A DNA stretch of 64,000 nt, taken from an uncultured Granulosicoccaceae bacterium (lineage in GTDB: Bacteria > Pseudomonadota > Gammaproteobacteria > Granulosicoccales > Granulosicoccaceae). The notes beneath the pieces are model-generated. The model saw only the letters and a program-made list of their open reading frames with translations. It was not told the origin of the DNA and did not search any database. Below are positions 1 to 9,021 of this stretch, one piece after another; within the stretch, counting starts at the first letter, position 1; every line of letters starts with the position of its first letter. Both the position numbers and the translations under genes were made by a program. The stretch lies in assembly GCA_938035525.1 (NCBI GenBank), contig CALHOI010000033.1:1-64000 (forward strand), in the 5' to 3' direction.

Positions 1-62
1 ACTTCAGGCGAGGCAGTGTCGTTGAAAAAGTCGATCCACACACTAGAGTCGACTAAGATCAC
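1..62 (-). CDS. vapC: VapC-family PIN toxin, N-terminal fragment (cut by window edge)
   Basis: Only the first 20 codons are inside the window. They read as an N-terminus of the type MILVDSSVWIDFF, the first strand of a PIN-domain ribonuclease with its first acidic residue (D5). The family cleaves RNA and is neutralised by its VapB partner. The start is a GTG whose bases overlap the vapB stop (GTGA), which is the translational coupling usual in vapBC operons. Catalytic integrity cannot be judged because the rest lies outside the window. Confidence 0.8.
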   Translation of the reverse strand, partial: MILVDSSVWIDFFNDTASPE

Positions 63-253
63 TTCTTAGATCTCATCTGCCTCAAGTCGCCATCCCACTT
101 AAGCTTGCCTCGGTATTTTTTGATTTTTTCTTGTCTTTTCAACGTAACAAGCGATGCGAGGCCAAGTTCAACCACTTCTCGCTTAGTTGAAGCGCCAGTG
201 GCTTTCATCGCGTCTGAGAGCAACTTGTCATCAATTTCTATATTAGTTCGCAT
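59..253 (-). CDS. vapB: VapB-type antitoxin (ribbon-helix-helix)
   Basis: This 64-residue protein begins MRTNIEIDDKLL, the beta-strand and first helix typical of the VapB antitoxins that pair with PIN toxins. The conserved KREVVELGL helix follows and the tail is basic (KKYRGKLKWDGDL). The N-terminal half dimerises and binds operator DNA; the C-terminal half would wrap the VapC toxin. It overlaps the downstream vapC start by 4 bp and is preceded by a palindromic operator. Family assignment is strong; the specific subfamily is not resolved. Confidence 0.85.
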   Translation of the reverse strand: MRTNIEIDDKLLSDAMKATGASTKREVVELGLASLVTLKRQEKIKKYRGKLKWDGDLRQMRSKK

Positions 254-266
254 GGGAAATTTCTGT

Positions 267-297
267 AATGTGTATATATTATATAATTATACACATT
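267..297. promoter_or_regulatory. Palindromic operator/promoter region of vapBC
   Basis: Perfect 10-bp inverted arms (AATGTGTATA at 267-276 and its complement at 288-297) flank an 11-bp AT-only spacer, starting 13 bp upstream of the vapB ATG. The position and symmetry fit autoregulation by a VapB-VapC complex. The spacer (TATTATATAAT) also supplies a good -10 element, so the operator probably covers the promoter. Confidence 0.7.
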
Positions 298-642
298 CAG
301 GGCCAAATGACGGTAGTTAACATCAGGCGGTAACGAGTAGGTATACGTTCGTATAAGTTCGTACAAAAATTGGCGCAGGTTATAACATTCGTAAATAACC
401 TTTTCCATTTCCTTTGATTAATCCTCGCTCGGCCGTTTTGTGGCTACAATTCGGCGTCGTGGCGGCGGCCGGATTCAATGCAACAGCGTTGTAAGGGTGC
501 CAACAGACAACTTTTTGACCCTTAGCGTCAGCGTAACAGCTTAACTCACTGTAAACACTCGAAACTGTTGCTCCAAGCTACCATTAGAGGTCCACTTCCT
601 GCATTGGAAGGGAGACTCATTTCGTCTGGAGAATATATACAA
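298..642. other. Intergenic region upstream of glmU
   Basis: About 345 bp without a supported gene. It separates the divergent vapBC and glmU units. It contains a short direct repeat GTTCGTA at 347-353 and 357-363, and an extended -10-like TGGCTACAAT at 441-450 with no good -35 partner. The open frame running in from 568 lacks any GlmU similarity before 643, so it is taken as untranslated leader. No terminator or RNA gene was seen. Confidence 0.5.
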
Positions 643-2004
643 ATGGCTATTCGGATAATCGTTTTGGCAGCTGGTAAAGGCACCCGAATGAAATCTAGCA
701 TGCCCAAGGTGCTTCACCGCTTGGCAGGCAAGCCGATGCTGGGACACGTTCTGGACACAGTTTCCACCGTGGACCCAGCAAGCATCACTGTGGTTATTGG
801 ACACGGCAGTGACCAGGTTCAGCAGACAATTGAGCATTCTGTGAACTGGGCCATGCAAACCGAGCAGCTTGGTACCGGGCACGCCGTGCAACAGGGTTTG
901 GAAGGTATCGAAGATGACGACACCGTTCTAATCACCTACGGAGATGTGCCGCTAACTCGTTCAGCAACTTTTAAAGGTTTGCTGGATGTAACCAACAAAA
1001 ACCAGCTTGGCTTACTGAGCTTGATTGTTGATGACCCAAGCGGCTATGGCCGAATAAAGCGAGTCGATGGTGCTGTTGTTGGCGTGGTAGAGCAAAAAGA
1101 CGCCAATGAAGAAGAGCTTGCGATAAACGAAATAAATGCTGGTGTGCTGGCTGTTAATGGCGGTTCACTGAAAAAGTATCTTGGCGAGATCGATAACCAG
1201 AACGCGCAAGGCGAATACTATTTAACGGATATTTTTTCGCTGGCTGTAAAAGCGGGTCAAACGATTCAGACGGTACACCCACAGGATGAGTGGGAGGCCG
1301 AAGGAATTAATTCGCGCGAGCAGTTAGCCGAACTTGAACGGGTGTATCAACACACTCGCGCAGCAGAGTTAATGGCAGCAGGCGTTACGGTAAGGGATCC
1401 GGCGCGGCTTGATATTCGTGGCTCACTGAGCACCGGTACCGACAATGAAATTGACGTTAACTGTGTGTTCATTGGTGATTGCAGTTTGGGGAACAATGTC
1501 AGCATTGGACCCAATTGCGTGATCATTGATAGTCACATTGGTGATGGATGCGAGATAAAAGCCAACTGTGTGCTTGAAGGTTCTCAGCTGGGTTCAAGTT
1601 GTATTGTTGGGCCGTTTGCCCGATTACGACCTGGCAGTGAGTTGGCAAATGAAGCCAAGATTGGCAATTTCGTTGAAACGAAAAATGCCACTATTGGGTT
1701 AGGCAGTAAGGTAAATCATTTGAGTTATGTTGGTGATTCTGAGGTTGGTGCCAAAGTGAACATTGGTGCTGGAACCATTACAGCAAACTACGATGGTGCT
1801 AATAAACATAAAACAGTGCTTGAAGATGGTGTTTCAATTGGCTCTAACACGGTGCTGGTTGCTCCGGTAACCATTGGGGCTGATGCAACAATAGGAGCCA
1901 GTTCCACCATCACAAAAGCTGTCAATGCTAAAACTCTGGCATTTACCCGGGGTGATAGAAGAGACATAGAAGGTTGGAAACGACCCGAAAAAATTAAGAA
2001 GTAA
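643..2004 (+). CDS. glmU: Bifunctional N-acetylglucosamine-1-phosphate uridyltransferase / glucosamine-1-phosphate acetyltransferase
   Basis: This 453-residue cytoplasmic enzyme makes UDP-GlcNAc for peptidoglycan and LPS: it acetylates glucosamine-1-P, then transfers UMP. The N-terminus carries the nucleotidyltransferase signature LAAGKGTRM (residues 8-16). The second half is a left-handed beta-helix of hexapeptide repeats ending in the acetyltransferase segment (NVGAGT-like NIGAGTITANYDG, HKT). Length matches the family (about 455). The ATG at 643 is chosen because homology begins there and GGAGA lies 10 bp upstream. glmS follows after 35 bp in the same direction. Confidence 0.97.
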   Translation: MAIRIIVLAAGKGTRMKSSMPKVLHRLAGKPMLGHVLDTVSTVDPASITVVIGHGSDQVQQTIEHSVNWAMQTEQLGTGHAVQQGLEGIEDDDTVLITYGDVPLTRSATFKGLLDVTNKNQLGLLSLIVDDPSGYGRIKRVDGAVVGVVEQKDANEEELAINEINAGVLAVNGGSLKKYLGEIDNQNAQGEYYLTDIFSLAVKAGQTIQTVHPQDEWEAEGINSREQLAELERVYQHTRAAELMAAGVTVRDPARLDIRGSLSTGTDNEIDVNCVFIGDCSLGNNVSIGPNCVIIDSHIGDGCEIKANCVLEGSQLGSSCIVGPFARLRPGSELANEAKIGNFVETKNATIGLGSKVNHLSYVGDSEVGAKVNIGAGTITANYDGANKHKTVLEDGVSIGSNTVLVAPVTIGADATIGASSTITKAVNAKTLAFTRGDRRDIEGWKRPEKIKK

Positions 2005-2039
2005 TTACTGAACTAATAAAAATATAAGGACAATCTAAC

Positions 2040-3872
2040 ATGTGTGGAATTGTAGGTGCAGTAGCGCAGCGTGATATCGCTGACATTCTGTTGATGGGGC
2101 TGCAAAGCCTGGAATATCGCGGTTATGATTCTGCTGGTATTGCCACCATCGATAGCGATGGCAAAATGCATCGTATTCGTCGGGTAGGTAAAGTGAAAGC
2201 GCTTACCGATTCAGTTGCAGAGGAAGGTATGCCCGGTGGTGTTGGCATCGCACATACTCGATGGGCTACACATGGCGAGCCAAACGAAGCCAATGCACAC
2301 CCGCATGTTTCAAACGAACGTATCGCTGTTGTGCACAACGGCATTATCGAAAACCATGATGAGCTGCGCAAGCAATTGAAAAGTGAGGGTTATACGTTTA
2401 CCTCCGACACCGATACCGAAGTGATTGCTCACATGGTTGAAAAAGAGCTTAAGGCCGGTGGAACTTTGTTTGCTGCGGCACAAGCCGTGGTTCGACAGCT
2501 TGAAGGTGCCTACGGTACGGTCATCATGGACAAGACCCAGCCAGAGCGCCTTATTGTTGCTCGCTCCGGTAGCCCGTTGGTTATCGGTTATGGCATAGGC
2601 GAGCATTTTATTGCGTCCGATCAGTTAGCACTTTTGCCCGTTACTCGCAAGTTTTCATATTTAGAAGAAGGCGATGTTGCCGAAATAACCAGAACTTCTG
2701 TCTCTATTGTGGATGAGGATGGAAATCCGGTGAACCGTGCAGTTGAAGAATCAAACCTGACTAACGATGCTGGTGACAAAGGTAACTACCGTCACTACAT
2801 GCAAAAAGAAATATACGAGCAGCCCGTCGCTATTCAGCGCACGTTAGAAGGCCGGCTTGAAAACGGTAAAGTACTTGATACGGCATTTGGTGAACACGCG
2901 GCCGAGTTGTTATCTAAAGTAAAACACGTTCAGATTATCGCTTGTGGTACTAGTTACCATGCGGGTATGACAGCGCGCTATTGGCTTGAGTCCTTTGGCG
3001 GTGTGTCCTGTAATGTTGAAATTGCATCCGAATACCGTTATCGCGAATCGTATGTCCACGAGAACAGCTTGCTTGTCACCATCTCTCAATCTGGTGAAAC
3101 AGCCGATACCCTGGCTGCTTTACGCTTAGCCCAGCAGCAAGGTTACATGACCAGCCTTACGCTGTGTAACGCACCTGGCTCGTCCATGGTTCGTGAGTCA
3201 GACATGTCGTACTTAATGAAAGCGGGTGCTGAGATTGGTGTTGCATCAACCAAAGCCTTTACAGTACAACTAACTGGTTTGCTGATGCTGGCGGGTGCCA
3301 TAGGTCAGCATAACGGCATGAGCAAAGAAAAGTCAGCTCAGCTGTGTCAAGCCTTACAAAGCTTGCCAGCCAAGCTGGAGCAGGTATTGGCAATGGATGA
3401 GCCTATTCAAGCGTTAGCTGAAGACTTTGCCGATAAACATCATAGTCTGTTCCTTGGGCGTGGCGATCAATACCCCATCGCGATGGAAGGTGCGCTACAG
3501 CTTAAAGAAATTTCTTATATCCACGCAGAAGCCTATGCAGCGGGCGAGCTTAAACACGGACCTTTAGCACTGATCGATGCCGATATGCCGGTTATCGTTG
3601 TTGCACCAAAGAACGACTTGGTAGAGAAGCTTAAGTCCAATGTTGAAGAAGTACGGGCGCGTGGTGGTTTGATGTACGTGTTTGCTGATAAGGATGCCAA
3701 ATTCGAAAGCGATAAAACCATGAAGACTTTGGAAGTCCCTGTCTGTGACGACCTTGTGGCTCCCATCATTTATACCATTCCGCTACAGCTACTGTCTTAT
3801 CACGTCGCTATTATCAAAGGCACCGACGTTGATCAGCCTAGAAATCTGGCAAAGTCGGTCACGGTAGAATAA
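2040..3872 (+). CDS. glmS: Glutamine-fructose-6-phosphate aminotransferase (isomerizing)
   Basis: This 610-residue enzyme converts fructose-6-P and glutamine to glucosamine-6-P, the first committed step toward UDP-GlcNAc. Cys2 of MCGIVGAV is the glutaminase nucleophile after Met removal. The N-terminal class II amidotransferase domain ([15 protein letters not shown]) is followed by two SIS sugar-isomerase domains ([27 protein letters not shown]) and the conserved C-terminus ending [13 protein letters not shown] precedes the ATG by 9 bp. It forms an operon with glmU and is followed by a terminator. No glmS-type ribozyme was seen upstream. Confidence 0.97.
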   Translation: MCGIVGAVAQRDIADILLMGLQSLEYRGYDSAGIATIDSDGKMHRIRRVGKVKALTDSVAEEGMPGGVGIAHTRWATHGEPNEANAHPHVSNERIAVVHNGIIENHDELRKQLKSEGYTFTSDTDTEVIAHMVEKELKAGGTLFAAAQAVVRQLEGAYGTVIMDKTQPERLIVARSGSPLVIGYGIGEHFIASDQLALLPVTRKFSYLEEGDVAEITRTSVSIVDEDGNPVNRAVEESNLTNDAGDKGNYRHYMQKEIYEQPVAIQRTLEGRLENGKVLDTAFGEHAAELLSKVKHVQIIACGTSYHAGMTARYWLESFGGVSCNVEIASEYRYRESYVHENSLLVTISQSGETADTLAALRLAQQQGYMTSLTLCNAPGSSMVRESDMSYLMKAGAEIGVASTKAFTVQLTGLLMLAGAIGQHNGMSKEKSAQLCQALQSLPAKLEQVLAMDEPIQALAEDFADKHHSLFLGRGDQYPIAMEGALQLKEISYIHAEAYAAGELKHGPLALIDADMPVIVVAPKNDLVEKLKSNVEEVRARGGLMYVFADKDAKFESDKTMKTLEVPVCDDLVAPIIYTIPLQLLSYHVAIIKGTDVDQPRNLAKSVTVE

Positions 3873-3981
3873 TGTGTTGGAGTAAGGTCCAGGGATGACG
3901 TTTTCAAATAAACCAGTGAATTAAATCACTGGAATAATCCATTTAACCAATTGTCTCGTTGTTCGTGGCAATCGGCGTTGT

Positions 3982-4013
3982 AAAAAAAGGTGGCCCATGG
4001 GTCGCCTTTTTTT
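3982..4013 (+). terminator. Rho-independent terminator after glmS
   Basis: An A-run leads into a GC-rich stem (AAAGGTGGCCC / GGGTCGCCTTT, two wobble pairs, ATG loop), then seven Ts. It lies about 110 bp past the glmS stop and separates glmUS from the transporter gene downstream. The A/T symmetry could let it act on both strands. Confidence 0.8.
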
Positions 4014-4090
4014 GTTTCCTTTAAGCTATTTGATTCAGTCTCTATTTTTATGTGTTGTTCTGTATCAACTACTCGGCTACCATCGTCGCA

Positions 4091-5008
4091 ATGACATTGT
4101 CTCCAAATATTCTTGCCAGCATTTACATGATGGTTTCCATGTTGGGCTTTGTGCTCAACGATATGCTGATCAAGACCTTGGGCGACAGCTTGCCAACCTC
4201 GCAGGTCATGTGGATTAGAGGTTGTTTTTTAAGCGGCTTGATTTTTCTTATTATCTGGCAAAGAGGGCTGTTGCCACGATGGAAAGAGGGCGTCAGTGTT
4301 CAAATTGGGGTTCGTGCTGCTTGCGAAGGTGGCGCTACCTTGTGTTTTCTAACGGCTTTAGTGCTGCTGCCGTTTGCAAATTTGGCGGCCATACTTCAAT
4401 TTTTACCTCTGGCGGTCACCATAGGTGCAGCTCTATTTCTTGGAGAGCCCGTTGGCTGGCGGCGTTGGTTGGCTATATTGGTCGGTTGCGTTGGGGTACT
4501 TATTATTATAAGGCCCGGTATGAACGGATTTCACAGCGCATCCATACTGGTGCTTTTTTCCGTTGTGTTTGCTGCTGCGCGTGATTTGGTTACCCGAAAG
4601 CTACCCAGTAATCTGCCTTCATTGTTGGTGTCGTGGGTATCGGCGATATTCATTGCGCTGCTTGGTATGGTCTTGACCCTGGTGCAGGGTACATGGCAGG
4701 CTATGAATCTTGAACAAGTCTTAACCCTGTTGGTGGCAGCGTTTTTCTTGTTTTTTGGCTATCAGTTTATTATTCAGTGTATGCGAATAGGGGAAATAGC
4801 CTATGTTGTGCCGTATCGCTATACGTCTTTGCTGTGGGCAATCTTGATTGGGTATCTGGCCTTCGATGAAATTCCTGATAATTACACTTTAATAGGCTCG
4901 GCCATAGTCGTTGCAATGGGTTTGTATACTATGTATCGGGAGTTACGATTAAACAAAGCATCGGCACAAAACATTAAAACGGCGCAAAGCACTAAAGCCA
5001 GCCCTTAG
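4091..5008 (+). CDS. EamA/DMT-family transporter
   Basis: A 305-residue integral membrane protein of the drug/metabolite transporter superfamily, with about ten hydrophobic segments arranged as two EamA repeats. Family features include the early FVLNDMLIK helix, the VMWIRG segment and the glycine-rich LVGCVGVLIIIRPG end of the first half. Members export metabolites or amino acids; the substrate cannot be read here. The ATG at 4091 is preferred over the in-frame start at 4052 because the first helix starts soon after it. The C-terminus is a short polar tail. It converges on the next gene with a 4-bp stop overlap. Confidence 0.85.
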   Translation: MTLSPNILASIYMMVSMLGFVLNDMLIKTLGDSLPTSQVMWIRGCFLSGLIFLIIWQRGLLPRWKEGVSVQIGVRAACEGGATLCFLTALVLLPFANLAAILQFLPLAVTIGAALFLGEPVGWRRWLAILVGCVGVLIIIRPGMNGFHSASILVLFSVVFAAARDLVTRKLPSNLPSLLVSWVSAIFIALLGMVLTLVQGTWQAMNLEQVLTLLVAAFFLFFGYQFIIQCMRIGEIAYVVPYRYTSLLWAILIGYLAFDEIPDNYTLIGSAIVVAMGLYTMYRELRLNKASAQNIKTAQSTKASP

Positions 5009-6351
5009 TCATTTTTGGATTTTGTGTCATCAGCCAGAGCGTCGTAGCGATCAACTACCTCGTTATCATAGCTATCCCATTCATTGGCTTCGTCTTCTTC
5101 TTCCAGTAATTCCAGTTGTGCTTCGTCGGCGGCTTCAATGGCGAATTCTGCACCGGCCGGTGTTGAGCGACTGGTTACCAGAACGTGTGGTGCAGCATCT
5201 TCGGGGGCAATATCGTAGGTTCGTTGAGTCATTCGGTAGATGCCGTAAATACAGGTGATAGCCATCAAAACGCTAATAGTGATAAAAAACCAATGGATGC
5301 CTAGTTCGCGCATGGCGTAGCCAACCAGTATTGGGCCAGTCATTGCACCCAGGCCGTTAATAAACAATAGCCCGCCAGACACGGCTGCCATTTGATCGGC
5401 TTCTGCGTAGTCATTGGCGTAAGCCAGTAACAATGAATACAGGGGGTTTGATGTGCCGCCAATCACAAACGCTATAAGCACCAATGCAATATAGCTGTTG
5501 CTGAACAACAGACCCATGGCTGCACTGAGCGCGCACAAAGCTGACACAATAATAATCAGATAACGCCTGTCATAGCGATCGGACAACCAACCAATCGGGT
5601 ACTGCAGCAGCATTCCTCCCAGATAAATTGCCATAATAAAATAGGACACCTGAGCAATAGTGAACCCACTTTCAGTGGCATACACTGGGGCCATGCCAAA
5701 CAGGGTTGCAAACACACCACCGAGCATTAAGGTGCCAAAGCAGGCTAGTGGTGACGCGCTGATAAGGTCTTTTATAGACATGGCTTTGGTGGTTTCGTGG
5801 ACCGGTGCAGGAGATACCGATAACAGAATAGGTGCAAAGGACACAGAGACCAGCACGGTAATTAGCACAAACAAATCGTAGCCATTGGGGTCGGCGACGT
5901 TCAGCAGTAGCTGCCCAAGAACGATGCCAAGCATTTGCACGATAAGATACAACGACAGTGATTGACCTCGCTGCTCATTGGTTGATGAGTGATTTAGCCA
6001 GCTCTCAGCAACCACGTAAATGCCTGAAAAACAAAAACCAACCAGTAAACGCAGTAGCAACCATGCGATTGGATGAACCACGGCAGCGTACAGAATAAAG
6101 GCCGCTGATACCAAGGAGCCCAAGGCGGCGAACACACGAATATGCCCAACTCGTTTAAGCATCCACGGCGCAGCTCTCGAGCCACCCAGGAAGCCGATAA
6201 AATAGGCTGACATGATCAAACCCATTGTGGCGGGATCGATGTTTTCCAGCGAGCCGCGCACACCCAGCAGGGTGCCTTGCAAGCCGTTGCCAAGCATCAA
6301 CAGCATCATGCCGAGCATCAACGGCCAGGTGTTTTTAAGTATGCCAAACAT
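5005..6351 (-). CDS. MFS transporter, YcaD-like
   Basis: A 448-residue major facilitator with about twelve transmembrane segments. Family marks are the LSDRYDRRYL loop between helices and the Gly-rich FIGFLGGSRAAPWMLKRVGH stretch in the first half. The pattern resembles the YcaD/UMF family of uncharacterised inner-membrane transporters. An unusual acidic C-terminal tail of about 60 residues (rich in E, D, Y) extends past the last helix into the cytoplasm. Its stop codon overlaps the stop of the convergent DMT gene. Substrate unknown; no strong ribosome-binding site precedes the ATG. Confidence 0.8.
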   Translation of the reverse strand: MFGILKNTWPLMLGMMLLMLGNGLQGTLLGVRGSLENIDPATMGLIMSAYFIGFLGGSRAAPWMLKRVGHIRVFAALGSLVSAAFILYAAVVHPIAWLLLRLLVGFCFSGIYVVAESWLNHSSTNEQRGQSLSLYLIVQMLGIVLGQLLLNVADPNGYDLFVLITVLVSVSFAPILLSVSPAPVHETTKAMSIKDLISASPLACFGTLMLGGVFATLFGMAPVYATESGFTIAQVSYFIMAIYLGGMLLQYPIGWLSDRYDRRYLIIIVSALCALSAAMGLLFSNSYIALVLIAFVIGGTSNPLYSLLLAYANDYAEADQMAAVSGGLLFINGLGAMTGPILVGYAMRELGIHWFFITISVLMAITCIYGIYRMTQRTYDIAPEDAAPHVLVTSRSTPAGAEFAIEAADEAQLELLEEEDEANEWDSYDNEVVDRYDALADDTKSKND

Positions 6352-6533
6352 GACAAAAATTCAGGGCAAACAATGACGGAAAAAATCAAGCTAATAAAAT
6401 GAAACTTATACAGCTTATCGATCACAAATGCTTGAGGTATATGGCCGGTTTGGCACAATGTCGCGCCTAAGACAGCCCCTCGGGTATAATAGACGCAATT
6501 AGACAATGAACCATATTCAGGTTAGCAAACACC

Positions 6534-7136
6534 ATGAGCAAAACAATTGATTACTACCACTTTCTGATTTCCCCGTGGAGCTATTTTGCTATAAAACAAT
6601 TTAATGAACTACGTGAAAAACACGACTTGGTCGTTAACTACAAACCCATCGATGTGATGCAAACCTTCGATAACATGGGCGGGTTGCCTCCAGCCAAGCG
6701 ACACCCGTCACGACAGCAATTTCGTATGCAGGAGCTAAAGCGCTGGGCAAAGTATTTAAATGTACCCATTAATTTTACGCCGGCACATTTCCCTACTAAT
6801 CAAGCCATGGCGGCAAAAATGGTTTATGCGGCAGGTGGCGCTACCGGTGAACAGCTTGCTGCAGATTTCAGCGATGCGGTATTGCGTGCATGCTGGGCAG
6901 AGGAAAAAGACATTGCTGACGAAGCCACCTTGGTTGAGTTGGCCAACGCTTGTGGCCTTGAGGGCGCAACAATGCTAGAGCAAGCCAAAGAAGAGCAGTA
7001 TGCGCAACAGCTTCAACAGATGACTGATGAAGCACATGGCAGACAAGTTTTTGGCTCACCGACCTACGTTATCGATGATGAACTGTTTTGGGGTCAGGAC
7101 CGAATCGACTTTTTAGCGCGCTATTTGCAAAGTTGA
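6534..7136 (+). CDS. 2-hydroxychromene-2-carboxylate isomerase family (DsbA-fold) protein
   Basis: A 200-residue thioredoxin-fold protein of the DsbA/GST-kappa type. It shows the family's N-terminus (YYHFLISPWSYFA), a central helical insert, and the closing VFGSPTYVIDDELFWGQDR block containing the cis-proline loop. In naphthalene degradation such enzymes use glutathione to isomerise 2-hydroxychromene-2-carboxylate. In genomes without that pathway, as appears here, the real substrate is unknown and a glutathione-dependent isomerase or oxidoreductase role is likelier. It is monocistronic, divergent from the MFS gene. Confidence 0.85.
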   Translation: MSKTIDYYHFLISPWSYFAIKQFNELREKHDLVVNYKPIDVMQTFDNMGGLPPAKRHPSRQQFRMQELKRWAKYLNVPINFTPAHFPTNQAMAAKMVYAAGGATGEQLAADFSDAVLRACWAEEKDIADEATLVELANACGLEGATMLEQAKEEQYAQQLQQMTDEAHGRQVFGSPTYVIDDELFWGQDRIDFLARYLQS

Positions 7137-7197
7137 GCGATTGATCATCGGTAAAAAAACCGATCTACGCTGTTAATTTGACACTGTTGGCTAAGCT

Positions 7198-7267
7198 GTG
7201 AAAATCATTGCGATTTTTCACGCTAAAATGTGTGCACTCGGGGCACGTTTAGCACACACTAAACGTG
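7198..7267 (+). promoter_or_regulatory. Stacked inverted repeats upstream of the GH16 gene
   Basis: Two symmetric elements precede the GH16 start. The first is GTGAAAATC with its near-complement GATTTTTCAC around 7198-7221. The second is a perfect 9-bp repeat, CACGTTTAG (7244-7252) and CTAAACGTG (7259-7267), with a 6-nt loop, ending 25 bp before the ATG. They could be operators for a regulator or RNA structures controlling translation. Neither is followed by a T-run. Confidence 0.4.
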
Positions 7268-7292
7268 ATCAATCACTAAAGTGAAATGCCAC

Positions 7293-8951
7293 ATGCACAC
7301 ATTATCCAAACGCGTTGCCGTTCCTGCTTTGCTGCTATTCGGGCCAACTTTTCTGGGGCCAGCTTTTGTAGGACAAGCATACGCCGATACTTGTAAGCCT
7401 GAAGACACCAGCGCCGAATACAAATTGGTGTTCGAAGACAACTTCGACGGTGGCAGCCTTGATCGCAATAAATGGGATACCGAGTTTCTTTGGGGGCCGG
7501 GTATCATCATCAACAATGAGCAACAGTATTACGTTAACGAGGGTCAGTTTGGCTATGACCCATTTACCGTCTCCAATGGCAATCTGACCATCGCTGCAAT
7601 TAAAGCTCCGTTCGATCAAACCGAGCTTTATCTCACCAGCTCTATTTATTCGGCAACATCAGTGGAGCTGCTTTGGAGAACGCCTGCAGGTGCGGTGCGC
7701 TATGAGGTTTATCGCAACGGTGAATTCCAGGCCGCAGTAACAGGCGGCTCTTATTTCGAACCCAGCGTCCGAGAAGGTATTGATTACGCCTACGAGGTAA
7801 TCGCCCTCGATGCAAACGGGCAGGCTATTGTCACCGCGCAACTCACTATAAACACCAGCGACCGTCCGCCGACGTATCCCGATGAAGTCTTTAGCTTAAA
7901 TCTGGAACATAAAGTCTACTCGGGTAAAACCGCAGAAATTACCTGGGACCCGCCAAACAGGGCTGGCCGTTTTGAGATTAAACGAAACGGTACCGTGTAC
8001 AGAAATCTGGTGGGTTCAGTTTATGCAAGCCTCTATGAAGACAACCTGGACGCCGATCAAACCTATCGTTATGAAGTTAATGTTTACGATAACTGCGATA
8101 AATTCATTATTGGCGATTCGGTGACTTTTCGTACCGGTGATGGCAACACACCATCGGACACATCGGTTCAGCGTCTGGTCATTGAAGTTGATGAATACTC
8201 AAAAACCACTGCCGAAATATCGTGGAATGCTGTAGCCAACGCAGCCAGCTATGACATTTATGAAGACGGTGTGTTTATCGAAAACACCGATGCGCGCTCA
8301 GTGTTCAGAGACGATCTGGTCCCAGGCACTGACCGGCGTTTTCGCGTTGTGGTCCTCGATTCGGACGGCAATACAGTCGATGAAACCGGTCGTGTCATCA
8401 ACACCGCTGACAACAGCTTTGCATTGAATCGCCAACCGTATTTATCGGGAATCATTACCAGTTACAACTCGTTCCGGTTTCTTTATGGTCGAGTTGAAAT
8501 GCGTGCTCGTATGCCAAAAGGCAAAGGCCTTTGGAGTGCATTCTGGCTATTGAATGCGTATTACAAACAAGATGAACCGTCAGATCCTGAAATCGACATT
8601 ATTGAGGCGATTGGTGATCGTACTACCACCGCTAATCAGGCTTATCATTATATGATCGACTCGGATGGCGATGGTTTCTACAACGAGCGTGAAACCATCG
8701 AAAATCGTTCATTCATCAATGATTTCTCAGCCGACTTCCACACCTATTCGGTCGAATGGTCGGAAGGTTTGCTGGTGTACTTTGTCGATGGCGTGGAAGT
8801 GAAACGCATTGAGGGTGACATCGTGTCCGACGAGCAAATGTACATTATTGCCAATCTGGCTGTGGGCGGATGGTTCCCCGGACCGGCGGACGAAACAACA
8901 CCGTTTCCGGCGAAATTCGAAATCGATTACATTCGCGTCTACCAGCGCTGA
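7293..8951 (+). CDS. Secreted GH16 beta-glucanase with three FN3-like modules inserted in the catalytic domain
   Basis: A 552-residue exported glycoside hydrolase, probably acting on beta-1,3- or mixed-linked glucans such as laminarin. The ATG at 7293 gives a signal peptide cut after GQAYA; the upstream GTG at 7281 is less likely. GH16 begins at YKLVFEDNFD and runs to SNGNLTIAA (about residues 43-105). It is then interrupted by three repeats of about 90 residues with FN3 strands (SVELLWRTP, TAEITWDPP, TAEISWNAV; about 110-376). GH16 resumes at QPYLSGIITS and includes the catalytic motif EIDIIE (nucleophile E433, acid/base E438), ending AKFEIDYIRVYQR. FN3 modules normally sit beside, not inside, GH16. 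A small lipoprotein gene follows after 70 bp. Confidence 0.88.
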   Translation: MHTLSKRVAVPALLLFGPTFLGPAFVGQAYADTCKPEDTSAEYKLVFEDNFDGGSLDRNKWDTEFLWGPGIIINNEQQYYVNEGQFGYDPFTVSNGNLTIAAIKAPFDQTELYLTSSIYSATSVELLWRTPAGAVRYEVYRNGEFQAAVTGGSYFEPSVREGIDYAYEVIALDANGQAIVTAQLTINTSDRPPTYPDEVFSLNLEHKVYSGKTAEITWDPPNRAGRFEIKRNGTVYRNLVGSVYASLYEDNLDADQTYRYEVNVYDNCDKFIIGDSVTFRTGDGNTPSDTSVQRLVIEVDEYSKTTAEISWNAVANAASYDIYEDGVFIENTDARSVFRDDLVPGTDRRFRVVVLDSDGNTVDETGRVINTADNSFALNRQPYLSGIITSYNSFRFLYGRVEMRARMPKGKGLWSAFWLLNAYYKQDEPSDPEIDIIEAIGDRTTTANQAYHYMIDSDGDGFYNERETIENRSFINDFSADFHTYSVEWSEGLLVYFVDGVEVKRIEGDIVSDEQMYIIANLAVGGWFPGPADETTPFPAKFEIDYIRVYQR

Positions 8952-9021
8952 CATGTGGGATTGTCAAATTGTCGGGTGACGTTCGTTAAAAAGGACACTA
9001 ACGATTCAAAAGGAGAATGCC

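Noticed and set aside
2004-2040. glmS ribozyme upstream of glmS
   Set aside because: Only 35 bp separate glmU and glmS, with no room for or trace of the ribozyme fold.
4222-4584. 120-codon frame inside the first DMT gene
   Set aside because: Shadow of the transporter in another frame.
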